Assembly: GCA_019671005.1 (NCBI GenBank)
Contig: CM033732.1
Span: 45,807,392 to 45,871,391, forward strand
Source of the DNA: Hibiscus mutabilis
Lineage: Eukaryota > Streptophyta > Magnoliopsida > Malvales > Malvaceae
Length of the DNA stretch: 64,000 bases
Reading direction: 5' to 3'
The notes under the pieces are model-generated. The model searched no databases, had not been told where the DNA came from, and saw only the letters and a list, made by a program, of their open reading frames with translations. The translations under genes were made by a program, and so were the position numbers. This document shows positions 13,301 to 24,599 of the stretch, piece by piece (position 1 is the stretch's first letter; each line of letters opens with the position of its first letter).

Positions 13301-13877
13301 TCGTATCCGCCTTGGGCTCATGGTCCAGGTTATATCATTTCTCGTGACGTTGCAAAGTTCATTGTCCAAAAGCACCAAGAAAGAGAACTCAAGGTAAATT
13401 TTTGTTGCTTGCAAGAGCATGACCAACTTTGATGACTATCATGTGTAAATTCCATGCATAATCTCACTTTTTAGAAGGCGAATCTCGGAAATTCAGTAAA
13501 CTTAGATAACATTTAATCTTTGTTAATGCAATTATAGTTGAAACATTAAGCAAGGTAGAGTTAGTTACATTGAACATTTGCACGGAAGTCCGAAATACCT
13601 TTGAGAAAAAAGACCAAGGACAGTATATCCATGGAACTTCTTTGTATTCGTAACATTTTTCCCTTGACAGCTTTTCAAACTAGAAGATATCGCCGTGGGT
13701 ATATGGATCGAAGAATTCAAAACAAGCAGTCGAGAAGTGCACTATATGACAGATGATAGATTCAACAATGCCGGTTGTGAATCGAATTACATCCTGGCGC
13801 ACTATCAAGGCCCGAGGATGGTGTTATGCCTTTGGGATAAGTTGCAGAAAGAGCACGAGGCCCGCAGCTGTGAATAA
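10357..13877 (+). CDS. B3GALT16: beta-1,3-galactosyltransferase with galectin domain (GT31), 7 exons
   Basis: Coding exons: 10357-11167, 11744-11979, 12047-12325, 12547-12675, 13034-13210, 13286-13393 and 13671-13877. All joins keep frame, giving 648 residues; an in-frame ATG at 10321 would add 12. The protein is a type II Golgi enzyme: a membrane anchor at about residues 5-22, a stem, a galectin-like domain at about 180-345, then the GT31 domain with GxFSTxxNFxRRMxLRRSW, the metal-binding TDDD at about 497-500, and EDIAVGIW at about 585. Plant relatives transfer galactose to hydroxyproline of arabinogalactan proteins or to N-glycans. The start MKKWYGG and the C-terminal SNYILAHYQ resemble Arabidopsis At3g06440 as I recall it, so the subfamily name is probable rather than certain. 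No lesion is visible. It stands alone, with repeats on both sides. Confidence 0.88.
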
Positions 13878-16800
13878 TCGTGCATATAACCATACTCGAA
13901 GCTTCATACAGCTTTGCATGTTGAACATTGGAACCAAGGCTAACCTTTTTAGTGAGTGGTAATATACTTGCAGTTATGTCGCCATGTCTTTACGAGATTT
14001 CGAGCACTATGAATCTTACATGACTTGAATCTCATTTTACTTGTGTAACGAAATGTATTGTTTGGTGTCGTATTATTTTTCATTTGTTAATTCTTTTAGC
14101 ATTCTCGAGTGACCGATACGTAGAAATATGTCTGTGGGAAAGGTTTTTTGTGCTTATAGGAACTTGAAATTGAGTGATCATTCATATATATATATATATA
14201 TATTTATATTATATAAAATTTAATTACTTTTACATTTTTTTTAGATCGTTTGATATATACCATTTTCTCTATTCCTTGTGCAAACCGCAAACGGCCAAAT
14301 ATATGGATAGGGATAGCCTTTAAAAAAAAAAAAGCTTTTAATCAAGGCATGCTCATGCAAAAATATGCAGGGATGGAGCTAAAATTTGAGGTTTGAAATA
14401 AAATATAAATTTTAAAAGATAAAAGATAAATTTAGAAATATTTTATTTTTTAAAAAAATATATAAAAAGACATAAAAAAAATCATGCCTCCACTATGGTG
14501 GCAGGAGCCCCACCCATATACCATGCAGCCCATGAACATATATTGAGCTCTGTCCCTGAACAAAAGCAACAATGGAGCCAGGACTAAACAAGGGAAAGAA
14601 CAAAGTTACCAACTTTAAAATTAATAAAGATTTAAAAATATTTAATCCAAAATTTGAGGAACAAATCTTAATTTGATAAGTATTTAAATTAGTAAGGACT
14701 AAAATTATTATTAAATAAAAAAATTTAGAGGAGAGACAATAGGTCATTCTTTTAATAGTAGGGACATAACTACATTGATGATAGGAAGGGTCATGACCCT
14801 ACAACTTTTCGATTAAATCTTTTTAGTCTCTCGGGCATTAGTTGCCCATGACTTAATTTTTCTATAATATTGGCATTATGGTTTAATTTTTTAATATTTA
14901 TTATTAGAAATTTCCTCTTAGATTTTAAATTTTCCAATATTTGTTATTAGGTCTTTTTGATTTTTGAAATCAATGAATTTAAAATCTTTGTTTTTTAATT
15001 TAATTACTTTTTATATCTTATAATCAATTTTTTTAAATTTGTTATTAGGATCCATTTTTTTCAATACTTGTTATTGGGTCCATTTTTTTAACATCATTTG
15101 AGCCAATTTTTTGACATGTAACAAATGGATCAATCTAAAAGCAAAATTTCAAATATTTGTTATTTTATATTTTTACCTCACCATTGACATTAGATGTGTT
15201 AATTTTTCAATAAATTAACGGTCCTTTTTTTCTCAAGAATTTAGTAGGTAGATTTTTTTTTTTTTTTTTAAAATAAGGCAATTTGATTCAATATTTGTCC
15301 CCAATATTTGTTATTGGTAGTGATTAAAAATAATTTTTCAAAATTTGTTATAAAAAGTGCATATGATGTGATGTATTATTAGAGTCCCAATTTTTCCAAA
15401 ATTTTTTTATTGAGATCTACTTAGGGGACATTTTTTTTTGTTTTAGGAGTTGAAACATTTTTTAACACTTGTTATTAGGTGCATAATTTAAAAATTATAT
15501 TATATTTATTATTAGAAACCCATTTTTCTAATATTTGATATTAAAAAAATTTTTAAATTTTATACTTATTAAAAGAGGAAATAAAATATCTAAACGAAAT
15601 ATCTAAAAATATAAACTCGCATTTATTACTAGTTTTGAAATCAAGGATGAAATTATGATATATCTTTTCTTGATGGATTAATTGATTTTGAAATCAAAAA
15701 TAAAATATTTTTTAATTTATTTGCTTTTTATATCTTTGTCAATTTTAAAATCCGACAAATTAAACCTGGTTTAAAACAACATCATTCCAATCCGTTGACA
15801 TATATGAATGTGTTGGACACTTAATTAACAATATTTTTCTCTAGAATTTAATAGGTAGATTTTTGGATTGTAAAGTAAGGTGTCCCCACTTGAGTGGTAG
15901 TGATTGCAAAATAAATAAAATAGAAATAGTGCATACGATGTGATGTGTGCTTCAAACTTCCACTTCCAAAACTGAAAAAATTGTTTAAGTTTATTTGTTT
16001 TCAATTAGTTGGATATTTATTTATTATTTGAAAAAATAATAAATAAAAATAACAAAAAAATCTAGATACCAAAAGAGGAAAGAAAATATCTAAAAATATA
16101 AAGTATTATTACTAAGATGCAAGGATAAAATTAGTATCGATAGCTACGAGGGATTTGTTACTAGGGGAAAGACTAGAATTGATCAAATTAAAGTATAAAG
16201 ATTAAATTAAATTCGGATTTCTGACACTACTTAAAAGATTCAGTGTCTTATCTCACTCGACCAACTAATTATTAATAAAAATAAGTTATTTATTGAGTAA
16301 CCTTTACTTCACTTTAAAATTAATATTAATAATATTAATAAGAAGAAGAAGTAGAATCTATTTTATAAAGATTTATCTCACTACTTAAAATAATGTGTTT
16401 GATAAATTTAATATTGTTTCTTTAGTTTATTAATAGAATATTAAATTAATTGTTCAAAACAATGAAATACATTCTCATTTTATAAAGATTTATTTTTTTT
16501 AGTTTTGAATTTATTGTTAAACACATAAAATCTTTTTATTTATTTATAATATCAGTTAATAAATTATGTTAAAAATATTTATAAAAAAATTATTTAACGA
16601 ATTATTTAAGGTGGAACGACAAAGAATTTGTACGAATTCTTATCAATTATGTGTTTAATATTTGTTAAATTTAATAATTTTGTTTTATATAGGAGCGTGA
16701 AAAAGATAAATTTTTATAGCAATATTTATTATTATTTAAAGATAAAATTTTATTATTTTTAATTAATACTCAATTAATTTACGGTACTAACAAAAAGTTG

Positions 16801-17600
16801 GTAAATAGGATAAATATAAACAATTAATAACTTTAAAAGAAAAAAATTTTTCAAGTGATAATCTAATAAGTTAACGGTTGTCTATTTTTTTAGTTGTATT
16901 TATGATTTTTTAATAAAAATATTGTGTTCGATAAATTTAATAATATTTCTTTAGAATTTATTAATGGAGGGTTTAAATTAATGGTTTTTTTTTTTAGGGT
17001 TAAATTATATTTTAATTCTATAAATTTTTATTTTTTTACAATTTTTATAAAATTAATTTTACACAAAAATTTATAAAATTTTGCCCTAAAAAAAATCTCC
17101 ATATTTTACATTCTTAAAGTAAAAGCAAAATTTATTATTATTAAAAAAAAATTTATAAAAAAATATTTAACGAATTATTCTGTCATTTCCACAACAAAGA
17201 AGGTTTTGTACAAATTCTAAATCACAAACTGTCACTAAATATTTAAAAATTTAATAATTTAAATTATATAAAATTATATAAAAGATTAAACTTTAGTTTT
17301 TTACAAAATATTTATTATTATTTTAAAATAAAATTTTATTATTTTTAATCAATAATTTATTTATTGTACTAACAAAAAGTTGGTAAATAGGATAAATATA
17401 AACTAATAAGTAAAAAAAAAAAAAGTTACCCTCTCAAAAAGAATCTCCACTAGTTTTACACTTCTTAAAGTAAAAGCAAACTTTATTATTATTATTATAA
17501 AATTTAAAAATAATCATCATTATTATCAACAAAGGGTAAATCCGTCATTTGAGTCTTTCACGGCAGGTTTAAAATTAAAATACCATTTGAGTCCCTGCTC
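13878..17600. other. AT-rich intergenic region, no gene
   Basis: A 3'UTR for the galactosyltransferase probably extends to about 14150. Beyond that is very AT-rich DNA without coding potential. An (AT)n run lies near 14187-14203. Between 14880 and 15560 the phrase TTTGTTATTAGG(T) recurs irregularly, like a decayed tandem array. From 16250 to 17540, segments with AACAAAAAGTTGGTAAATAGG (16789 and 17369) and 'AGTAAAAGCAAA' recur, showing old duplication. Confidence 0.7.
14368..14558. mobile_element. possible small hAT-like element
   Basis: The left end CAGGGATGGAGCT and the right end AGCTCTGTCCCTG are near-perfect inverted repeats 191 bp apart. The CAGGGAY(R)GAGC style resembles plant hAT ends. 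The flanking 8-mers do not match well, so no target duplication supports it. Confidence 0.35.
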
Positions 17601-17619
17601 CATCTAAAAACCTCACGTA

Positions 17620-17688
17620 CACGTGACGGTCACAATTACCGATTAATCCCGTTTTCCATATTGCCTTACCATATAATATCTATAAATA
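17620..17688 (+). promoter_or_regulatory. PP2C promoter: G-box/ABRE and TATA box
   Basis: CACGTG at 17620-17625 lies within ACACGTGACGG, a strong G-box/ABRE core. TATAAATA follows at 17681-17688. The PP2C start codon lies about 130-150 bp further on, a normal plant arrangement. ABRE-type sites bind bZIP factors, so abscisic-acid or stress control is possible; that is inference from one motif. Confidence 0.6.
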
Positions 17689-17817
17689 AAAGGTGCAATT
17701 TCAAGCACGCAACTTTCCATCTTGGCTAAAAACCCTAAAAAGTGTTCTTTGTTATTCTTGAGAAAACAAAATAAAAATCGCAGAGCTTTGTTCATCAATT
17801 CGTCGATTTTCTTAGAG

Positions 17818-19593
17818 ATGATTGTTAGTTCTAATATGGGAGCCGAAGCCGACATCATGTTTCATCACAAAGTTGTTGATTTAATGTCGATTTCTACCCA
17901 GGTTTCTCGATTCGATTCGGTGAGTTTTTGTTTAAAATTTAAACCTTCTTCTTCTTCTTCTTCTTTATTTTCTGGGATTATCGTTTGTTTTGATTGTGAA
18001 ATTATTGGGTCGAATTTTGTTATGGTGTATTCTTTTGATTAGACTGTGTTAGGGTTTGGATATTATTTGATGGGTTGATCGAAAAAAGGGATTCCTCCCG
18101 TCAAGTTTTTTTTTAATAATTTGTTGTGAATTTCATGGATAACTGTACGACTTCAATTCTACCTTTTTTGGTGGGCAATTTAGAATTACTGGATTTCAAT
18201 TAGGATTAGAAAGAAAAGGCGGAAAAATTTGTTCCTGCTTTGCTATCTAGCATAGATCCGAAGTTCAAGCATATTTTTTTCATGCGTTTTCTGGTTTATG
18301 TGTGAATTACGCATCTTTCAATTAGTGGAAAATAACGTGTTCATGCTTTGATAACTAGCATAGATCCGAAATTTAACCATGGATTTTTCATGGGTTTTCT
18401 GGTTTATGGGTGAATTATGCATCTTTGCAATCAGGGGGCATGGACCCAAAGCTCAACCTTAGGTTTTTCATGTGTTTTGGATGATTTACTTATTTTTATG
18501 AATCTGACTAGCATATGGAATCACAATGTGAAAATCTTAGCTTGGTCTTACGTTTGTAAGAACATGGCTTACCTTTTTTTCCCTATCCTTTGTGTAGGTT
18601 GCAGCCTGTGCTGAGGCCATTGGAGATGCTGTTATTGAGACATCTGTTGTCAAATTTGTGCCAAGGATTCGATCTGGTAGCTGTGTGGATATTGGTCCTA
18701 GGAGATCTATGGAGGATGAACACATAAGGATCGATGATCTATCTTCTCATCTGGGTTCTATCTTTAATCCTTCGCTGCCAAGTGCTTTTTATGCTATTTT
18801 TGATGGTCATGGTGGTGCTGATGCAGCTGCTTATATCAAGAGCAATGCCATGAGTTTATTTTTTGAAGATTTTGATTTTCCACAAGTAGCTGATATCGAT
18901 GCTGTTTTCTTGAAAGCATTGGAGGATTCTCATAGGAAGGCGTTTTTGCTGGCGGACCTTGCCTTGGCTGCTGAAAGCAGTGTTAGCAATTCTTGTGGAA
19001 CAACCGTGCTGACCGCTCTTGTACTTGGAAGACATTTGCTAGTTGCAAATGCTGGTGATTGCCGGGCTGTTCTTTGCCGAAAAGGTACTGCTGTTGAAAT
19101 GTCCCAAGACCATAGACCATCTTACTTGCCAGAGCGCCAGCGAGTTGAGGAATTGGGTGGCTACATTGATGATGGTTATCTTAATGGTTATCTTTCAGTC
19201 ACACGAGCTCTTGGAGATTGGGATTTGAAATTCCCTCTTGGATCAGCGTCACCTCTGATTGCAGAGCCAGATGTTAGACAGATTATATTATCAGAGGATG
19301 ATGAATTTTTAATCATTGGTTGTGATGGCATTTGGGATGTCATGTCAAGCCAGTTTGCCGTCAGCCTGGTTCGTCGTTCTCTAAGACGACACAATGACCC
19401 CAAAGAGTGTGCTAGAGAACTAGTCAATGAAGCAACGCGCCTGAATTCATCAGATAACCTCACTGCTATCGTTATCTGCTTTTCTACCCCTGCTCATGTC
19501 GAGTCATGCCCTCCCCAACGGCGAAGGTTTAGGAGCTGCAATCTCTCCGAGGAGGCTAGGAATAGGTTGAAGAGCTTGCTAGAAGGCAATTGA
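17818..19593 (+). CDS. protein phosphatase 2C (PP2C13/PP2C43-like), 2 exons
   Basis: Exons 17818-17919 and 18598-19593 encode about 365 residues. The first in-frame ATG is 17818; a second at 17836 (MGAEAD) has the better Kozak context and matches the family's usual N-terminus, so it may be the true start. PP2C motifs in order: RSMED (about 71), DGHGG (about 103), GDCRAVL (about 187), RALGDWD (about 240), GCDGIWDV (about 276) and SSDNLTA (about 319). The aspartates that hold the two metal ions are all present, so the enzyme should be an active Mg/Mn-dependent Ser/Thr phosphatase. Substrate is unknown. Its downstream neighbour is mitochondrial lipoamide dehydrogenase, the same pairing as Arabidopsis At1g48040/At1g48030 and At3g17250/At3g17240, which supports orthology. 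The intron holds a (CTT)n run near 17946. Confidence 0.9.
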
Positions 19594-19941
19594 ATTTGAA
19601 TGTGCATACAAATTAAACTTTCTCGTCTATTTACCATTTGTTACTCCGAGAAACTGTTGCAATCTGTTTTGGGGCTGTTTCAGAGAGTTTTGAAGAAGAA
19701 AAAAGCAGCCTGCAGTTTTGTAGGTGTGGAGAGAGTGCTTAAATACCGGATTGTGGTTTTTATGTTATGATGTATGGTGGTGTAAAACTACATTGCAGGA
19801 TTTTTTTGATCGATTGTAATGGGTTTTTGTTCACTGCAGAAATGGTGTCATAATTTTGGATGGCATTCTTTGTCAGATGGTGTTTTGGTTAGTCTTTTAA
19901 TTCCTTCTCCTTGTTGAAGGCATTTGGTATTCTTTCTTATT

Positions 19942-20015
19942 ACTATAAGCTTGAACCTAACCATAACTCTTAACTATAAGCTTGAACCTAACCATAACTC
20001 TTAACTATAAGCTTG
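19942..20015. repeat. 31-bp tandem repeat, 2.4 copies
   Basis: A unit beginning ACTATAAGCTTG starts at 19942, 19973 and 20004, giving an exact 31-bp period with almost no divergence. It lies just beyond the likely PP2C 3'UTR. The near identity suggests a recent slip or duplication. Confidence 0.85.
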
Positions 20016-21128
20016 GAGAATGTTTAAAGGTCATATCTTGATATTTGTGTTTGAATGTATTGAATATAACATAGCTGGAGATTCATGGTTGAAATTGGGT
20101 TAGGATTGAATAATGTTATCGTTGGATTTTGTCTGCATCATGGTGGGTTTAAATTTGCTTGGAAGGTAATGCTAAAAATGAATGGTGGGTGGTGCAGAAC
20201 TATCTTCACATCCTTTAGCAGGAAACGAACTTGAAATGCCTACCATGCACACAGCTGAGGGTGACTGTGAGGCCACCATTTGTTTTCTGGGTTTTTCTTT
20301 ATATTATCTTCCAATCCAAATACCATTATTACATGCAGAGATAAAGAAAGCAATGAAAACAGGGAAAAAAATAATCCCATGCTGCAACTGATGTCTGAAT
20401 ACATCAAAGGAACCAATCATCTAAGTTCTAAGGCTGAAGATTAAATCTTTGAGGAGTCAAAAAGAGTTAAGTTGAATTATAAGTTTAAATTTGAATTTCT
20501 TTTATTACATTATTAAGAGAGACAATTATAAAAATTTTTTAATTATTTCGAATTGATTCTAATTTAAATATAATATATAAAAAAGGTTATAGATATTTAT
20601 AAAATCAATATATATATATAATAAAAAATTGATGTACTCATGGAACTTAAAAATAAATCCATTAATTACTAAAAATTTTAATTCAACATTTTACAACAAA
20701 TTTTACCAAGTTCCAGATCCTTCAATATACACGTGTCGTTTTCCAATAGGGAAGAGTGCATTTTAATCACCTAAATTAGAGAATTAGGTTTAAATCTTAA
20801 ATGATATTATTAAGAGAACAATCATAAACTTTTAATATGAGTCGTTAAACCGATTTTGATGTTAAGACATTTAAAATCAACAGTTGCCCCAAACTCCTAA
20901 TTCTATTTCAATTCTAACTCTTTCAACAAAAAAAATATATCGTTTTATATTTCTATTCTAAAAGAATCTAATGAAGCACGGATGTGCCATTTTGATGGAA
21001 GACAAAAAATACAGATTCTATATTTCTATTCTAAAAGTCCAAAAAGCAAGATTTGATCAAATTTACAGACCCAAATTTTCTTTGTTTGTTTGTTCATAGA
21101 ATAACAATTTTCTCAGGAAAAAAAGAGA
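20016..21128. other. PP2C-LPD intergenic region
   Basis: This is AT-rich and carries no gene I can support. CACGTGTC at 20730-20737 is an ABRE/G-box-like site about 400 bp before the dehydrogenase start. TTTTATATTTCTATTCTA is repeated nearby (20942 and about 21020). No clear TATA box could be assigned. Confidence 0.5.
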
Positions 21129-23010
21129 ATGGCTTTGGCAAGCTTGGCCAGGAGAAAGGCATACCTTTTGTCGAGAAACCTATCGAATTCGCCTGCAGAT
21201 GCGTTGAAGTACTCTTTTTCACTCAGCAATTTCTCGAGGGGTTTCGCTTCAGGATCTGAAGAGAACGACGTCGTCGTCATTGGCGGCGGACCCGGCGGCT
21301 ACGTGGCCGCTATCAAGGCCGCACAGCTAGGTCTCAAGACGACCTGTATCGAGAAGCGCGGTACCCTCGGCGGGACTTGCCTTAACGTCGGTTGCATCCC
21401 TTCTAAGGTATGCTCTTCGGTTCCATTTTGGATTTTTTTTTTTTTTATCAGAATTTATAATTGATTTTAATCGATTTTGATTATAAATCTATAGTGAGAT
21501 TTGGATTTGTTTGTATGGGTTCTTTTGTTTTTTTGTCTTTTTAAGATAGTGATAGGTCATGAATTGTATGGGGAAAATGTTGTGAATACCCTGAAAAACT
21601 ATGAGTATGATTTTCTATCTGTAAATTGAAAATGGGATTTGCTAATTGTATCCTTTTGCCTTTTTGGGCATATTTGTTTTATCAAATTGAAGAGGAAAGA
21701 TCTCATCTTTACTACAAGCCTCTTGGGATTAACTTTATCTATTTGTTTATTTATATCTAGGCACTTCTTCATTCATCCCACATGTACCATGAAGCTACGC
21801 ATTCGTTCGCCAACCACGGTGTGAAACTCGCCTCTGTTGAGGTTGATTTGCCTGCCATGATGGCTCAAAAGGACAAGGCTGTTTCGAATCTTACCCGTGG
21901 TATCGAAGGTCTGTTCAAGAAGAACAAGGTGACCTATGTCAAAGGCTATGGCAAGTTCATTTCTCCCTCTGAAGTTTCTGTAGACACTCTTGAAGGTGGG
22001 AATACTGTTGTGAAAGGCAAGAACATCATAATTGCCACCGGTTCTGATGTCAAATCTTTACCTGGAATCACCATTGATGAGAAGAGGATCGTGTCATCTA
22101 CTGGAGCTCTAGCATTGTCTGAAATCCCTAAGAAACTCATTGTCATTGGGGCAGGCTACATTGGGCTTGAGATGGGTTCGGTTTGGGGCCGATTGGGGTC
22201 AGAGGTTACTGTTGTTGAGTTTGCCCCAGATATTGTTCCAACAATGGATGCAGAAATCCGCAAGCAATTCCAACGATCACTTGAAAAGCAGAAGATGAAA
22301 TTCATGCTCAAAACTAAGGTGGTAGGGTTGATACTTCTGGAAATGGTGTGAAGTTGATGGTTGAACCCGCTGCTGGTGGCGATCAGACCACACTTGAAGC
22401 CGATGTTGTTCTCGTCTCTGCTGGTAGAAGTCCGTTCACATCTGGACTTGGCTTGGACAAGATAGGAGTGGAATCTGATAAGATAGGACGGATCTTAGTC
22501 AATGATAGATTTGCTACAAATGTGGCTGGTGTTTATGCCATTGGAGATGTAATTCCGGGGCCTATGTTAGCTCACAAAGCAGAAGAAGACGGTGTTGCTT
22601 GTGTGGAGTTTATAGCTGGTAAACATGGCCATGTTGATTACGACAAGGTCCCTGGAGTTGTCTACACTCATCCTGAGGTTGCATCTGTTGGAAAGACCGA
22701 GGAGCAGGCTAAGGCACTTGGTCTCAACTACCGTGTTGGGAAATTCCCTTTCTTGGCAAATAGCCGAGCCAAGGCTATTGACGATGCTGAAGGAATAGTC
22801 AAGATATTGGCTGACAAGGAGACAGACAAAATTCTTGGAGTCCATATCATGGCACCAAACGCCGGAGAGCTCATCCATGAAGCCGTCCTTGCCATTAATT
22901 ATGATGCATCGAGTGAGGACATTGCACGAGTCTGCCATGCACATCCTACAATGAGCGAGGCATTGAAGGAAGCTGCAATGGCCACCTATGACAAGCCAAT
23001 TCACATCTAG
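21129..23010 (+). CDS. LPD1: mitochondrial dihydrolipoamide dehydrogenase (E3/L-protein), frameshifted in this sequence
   Basis: Exon 1 is 21129-21407 and exon 2 is 21761-23010. The enzyme is the FAD flavoprotein that reoxidises dihydrolipoamide in pyruvate, 2-oxoglutarate and branched-chain dehydrogenases and in glycine decarboxylase. Seen: an Arg/Ser-rich mitochondrial presequence (about 1-40), FAD motif GGGPGG (52-57), redox pair Cys84/Cys89 in GGTCLNVGC, NAD motif GAGYIGLEMGS (about 222), the second FAD motif AIGDVIPGPMLAHKA, and the catalytic HAHPTMSEA near the C-terminus. The intended length is about 509, close to known plant proteins. At 22325-22327 the run is GGG where the family reading needs GGGG. 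The frame shifts at about residue 282, a stop follows at 22349-22351, and the remaining 220 residues lie intact in the next frame. All other sequence looks conserved, so a sequencing error is likelier than a dead gene. Confidence 0.87.
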
Positions 23011-23606
23011 AAATCTGGATTTTACACATTCTTCATTTTGGTTCACGTTTGATAATTTTCGAGATCGACTGGCAGCAGTCGGCACAAACTGTTTGCTCAT
23101 TTTCTTGTTTGTCACTTGAAGCAGATGGCATGCTTGAATAGACCTTGTCCATTCATCCTTTACATATTTTCAGTGGCAGAATAACTCAGCATGTTATGTC
23201 ATCTGTTTGATCATTGATCTGCAATTAATAACTCAATACCTTGAAGCAGATTTCATGTTCTGGTGATTTACTGTTATACATGTATTGCAGTTCTCATCTC
23301 TGAGTGAATATTTTGTTGGCCCAACAACACATGGTTCGTTATGAAACTGAATGCATTTGTTTACCGGAATAAAAAGAACCAATGTGCTTGTGTCTTACGT
23401 TACGTCCGAGAGATGCCATACACTACAAGCAAACAACTGTGCAATAACAAATATGATTCAGCAGATGGAAAGAAGAGAGAACTCAAGAACATTAATTCGA
23501 AACAAAGATGAGACAGTAATGTCTTTGCTAAAGGGTTCCATCCTAATCATGGGAACAAAAAAGCCCTGAACAATTCTCAACAACTCTGGGTCTTTCCTAC
23601 CATAGT
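23011..23606. other. LPD 3' flank
   Basis: This probably includes the 3'UTR of lipoamide dehydrogenase. I see no further gene; the open frame at 23351-23569 has no recognisable content. Confidence 0.5.
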
Positions 23607-23677
23607 TTTCGGCATGATGATCCAATAAAAAGCGAATAAAAAGCTACTTTCGGCATGATGATCCAATAAAAAGCGAC
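23607..23677. repeat. 41-bp tandem duplication
   Basis: TTTCGGCATGATGATCCAAT and the following bases occur at 23607 and again at 23648, a 41-bp period with no mismatch over about 29 bp. It lies just beyond the stop codon of the SWC5 pseudogene, so it would be in its former 3'UTR. Confidence 0.8.
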
Positions 23678-23693
23678 TTAAGGATGTACGCAT

Positions 23694-24495
23694 TCAAGGG
23701 TCCTCCCGCATTTCCAGTCTCCTCCTAGCCTGTAGAGCAAGCCTTGCATCTCTCTCCCTCTCAAATTCCCGATAATCAGTCCGCTGCAAGAAAGAAACCT
23801 TGTCCAGATTCTGGTTTGAACTCTTCTTATATGCATCCAATTCCTCCTCCATCCCCTTATTTTCTTCCTTGAACTCTCCTCAATCTTTTTTCCGTCTTGT
23901 CAAGCACACTGAGCTTCGGCTTCTTCTTGATTTGTTCAAGAATGGCATCAACTGCAGGTCTAGCTTTTGCCCTTTCAGCTGCCTCTTTCGAATCAGCATG
24001 GATTCGCTTTTTTATTTCAATATCTTGACCAGCAAAGTCATGAACCTCAGTTATCTGCAAAAGGGAAGATCGAGTTAATATCATTGTTCAGGTTTGCAGT
24101 TGACTCATCTACAGACATTTGGATGGCTCAGATTTTGAAACATAGATGAAACCTTTTGCTAAAGACAATTTTGAAGCTATGTTAGAAAGTAAGAGGTCCA
24201 TAAACATACTTGCATACTCTCTAATAAACCATTAACAGTGGTTAAAGACGTGCTTACCTGCTGCAGTGGTTAAAGATGTGCTTACCTGCTGCAGCGGCAT
24301 CAGTGTCTTTCACTGCAGAGAGGTCAGCGGCCGCAATCTTCTTTGCCTCATCACTGAACTACAGTAGTTTCTTTCAGCACTCTATCTTTACTTTGGGCAT
24401 TGGTTTCTTCGGTCGCACTCAAAGCCTTCACCTCAGTCCGTCTTTCTCGAGCCCCTGCAGGTGCTGCCGGTTTCATTTGCAGATAGTTCATCCAA
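23694..24495 (-). pseudogene. SWC5: SWC5 (BCNT/CFDP1-like) pseudogene, 3' part
   Basis: Two exon remnants remain on the minus strand: about 24495-24282 (reading WMNYLQMKP... then DEAKKIAAADLSAVKD) and 24054-23694 (ITEVHDFAG..., IKKKPKLSVLDKTEK, then SFLQRTDYREFERERDARLA and a stop at 23694-23696). This is the C-terminal BCNT domain of SWC5, a subunit of the SWR1 complex that deposits histone H2A.Z. Lesions: a frameshift before DEAKK; an extra A in the A-run after KTE together with a TGG-to-TGA change at the BCNT tryptophan (near 23885-23895); and a 28-bp duplication over the donor site. Upstream exons are absent and a LINE begins beyond. Arabidopsis SWC5 (At5g30490) is near RPS1 (At5g30510), which fits the RPS1 gene in this window. 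Confidence 0.82.
24238..24293. repeat. 28-bp tandem duplication at a splice donor
   Basis: The same 28 bp, beginning GTGGTTAAAGA and ending TACCTGCTGCA, stands at 24238-24265 and 24266-24293 with one mismatch. On the minus strand it duplicates the exon end and GTAAGC donor of the SWC5 pseudogene. Confidence 0.85.
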
Positions 24496-24599
24496 GTCTA
24501 CGAGACAAAACCAAGGCAAACGATTACTCCACAACACTAGTAGAATTAAAACAGGTAGCATACGAAACTGCTAACATTTGAATCTTTATTTGTGGCTGA

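Noticed and set aside
22567..23115. Minus-strand open frame of 182 residues
   Set aside because: It lies antisense to the conserved C-terminal coding half of lipoamide dehydrogenase and has no family features.
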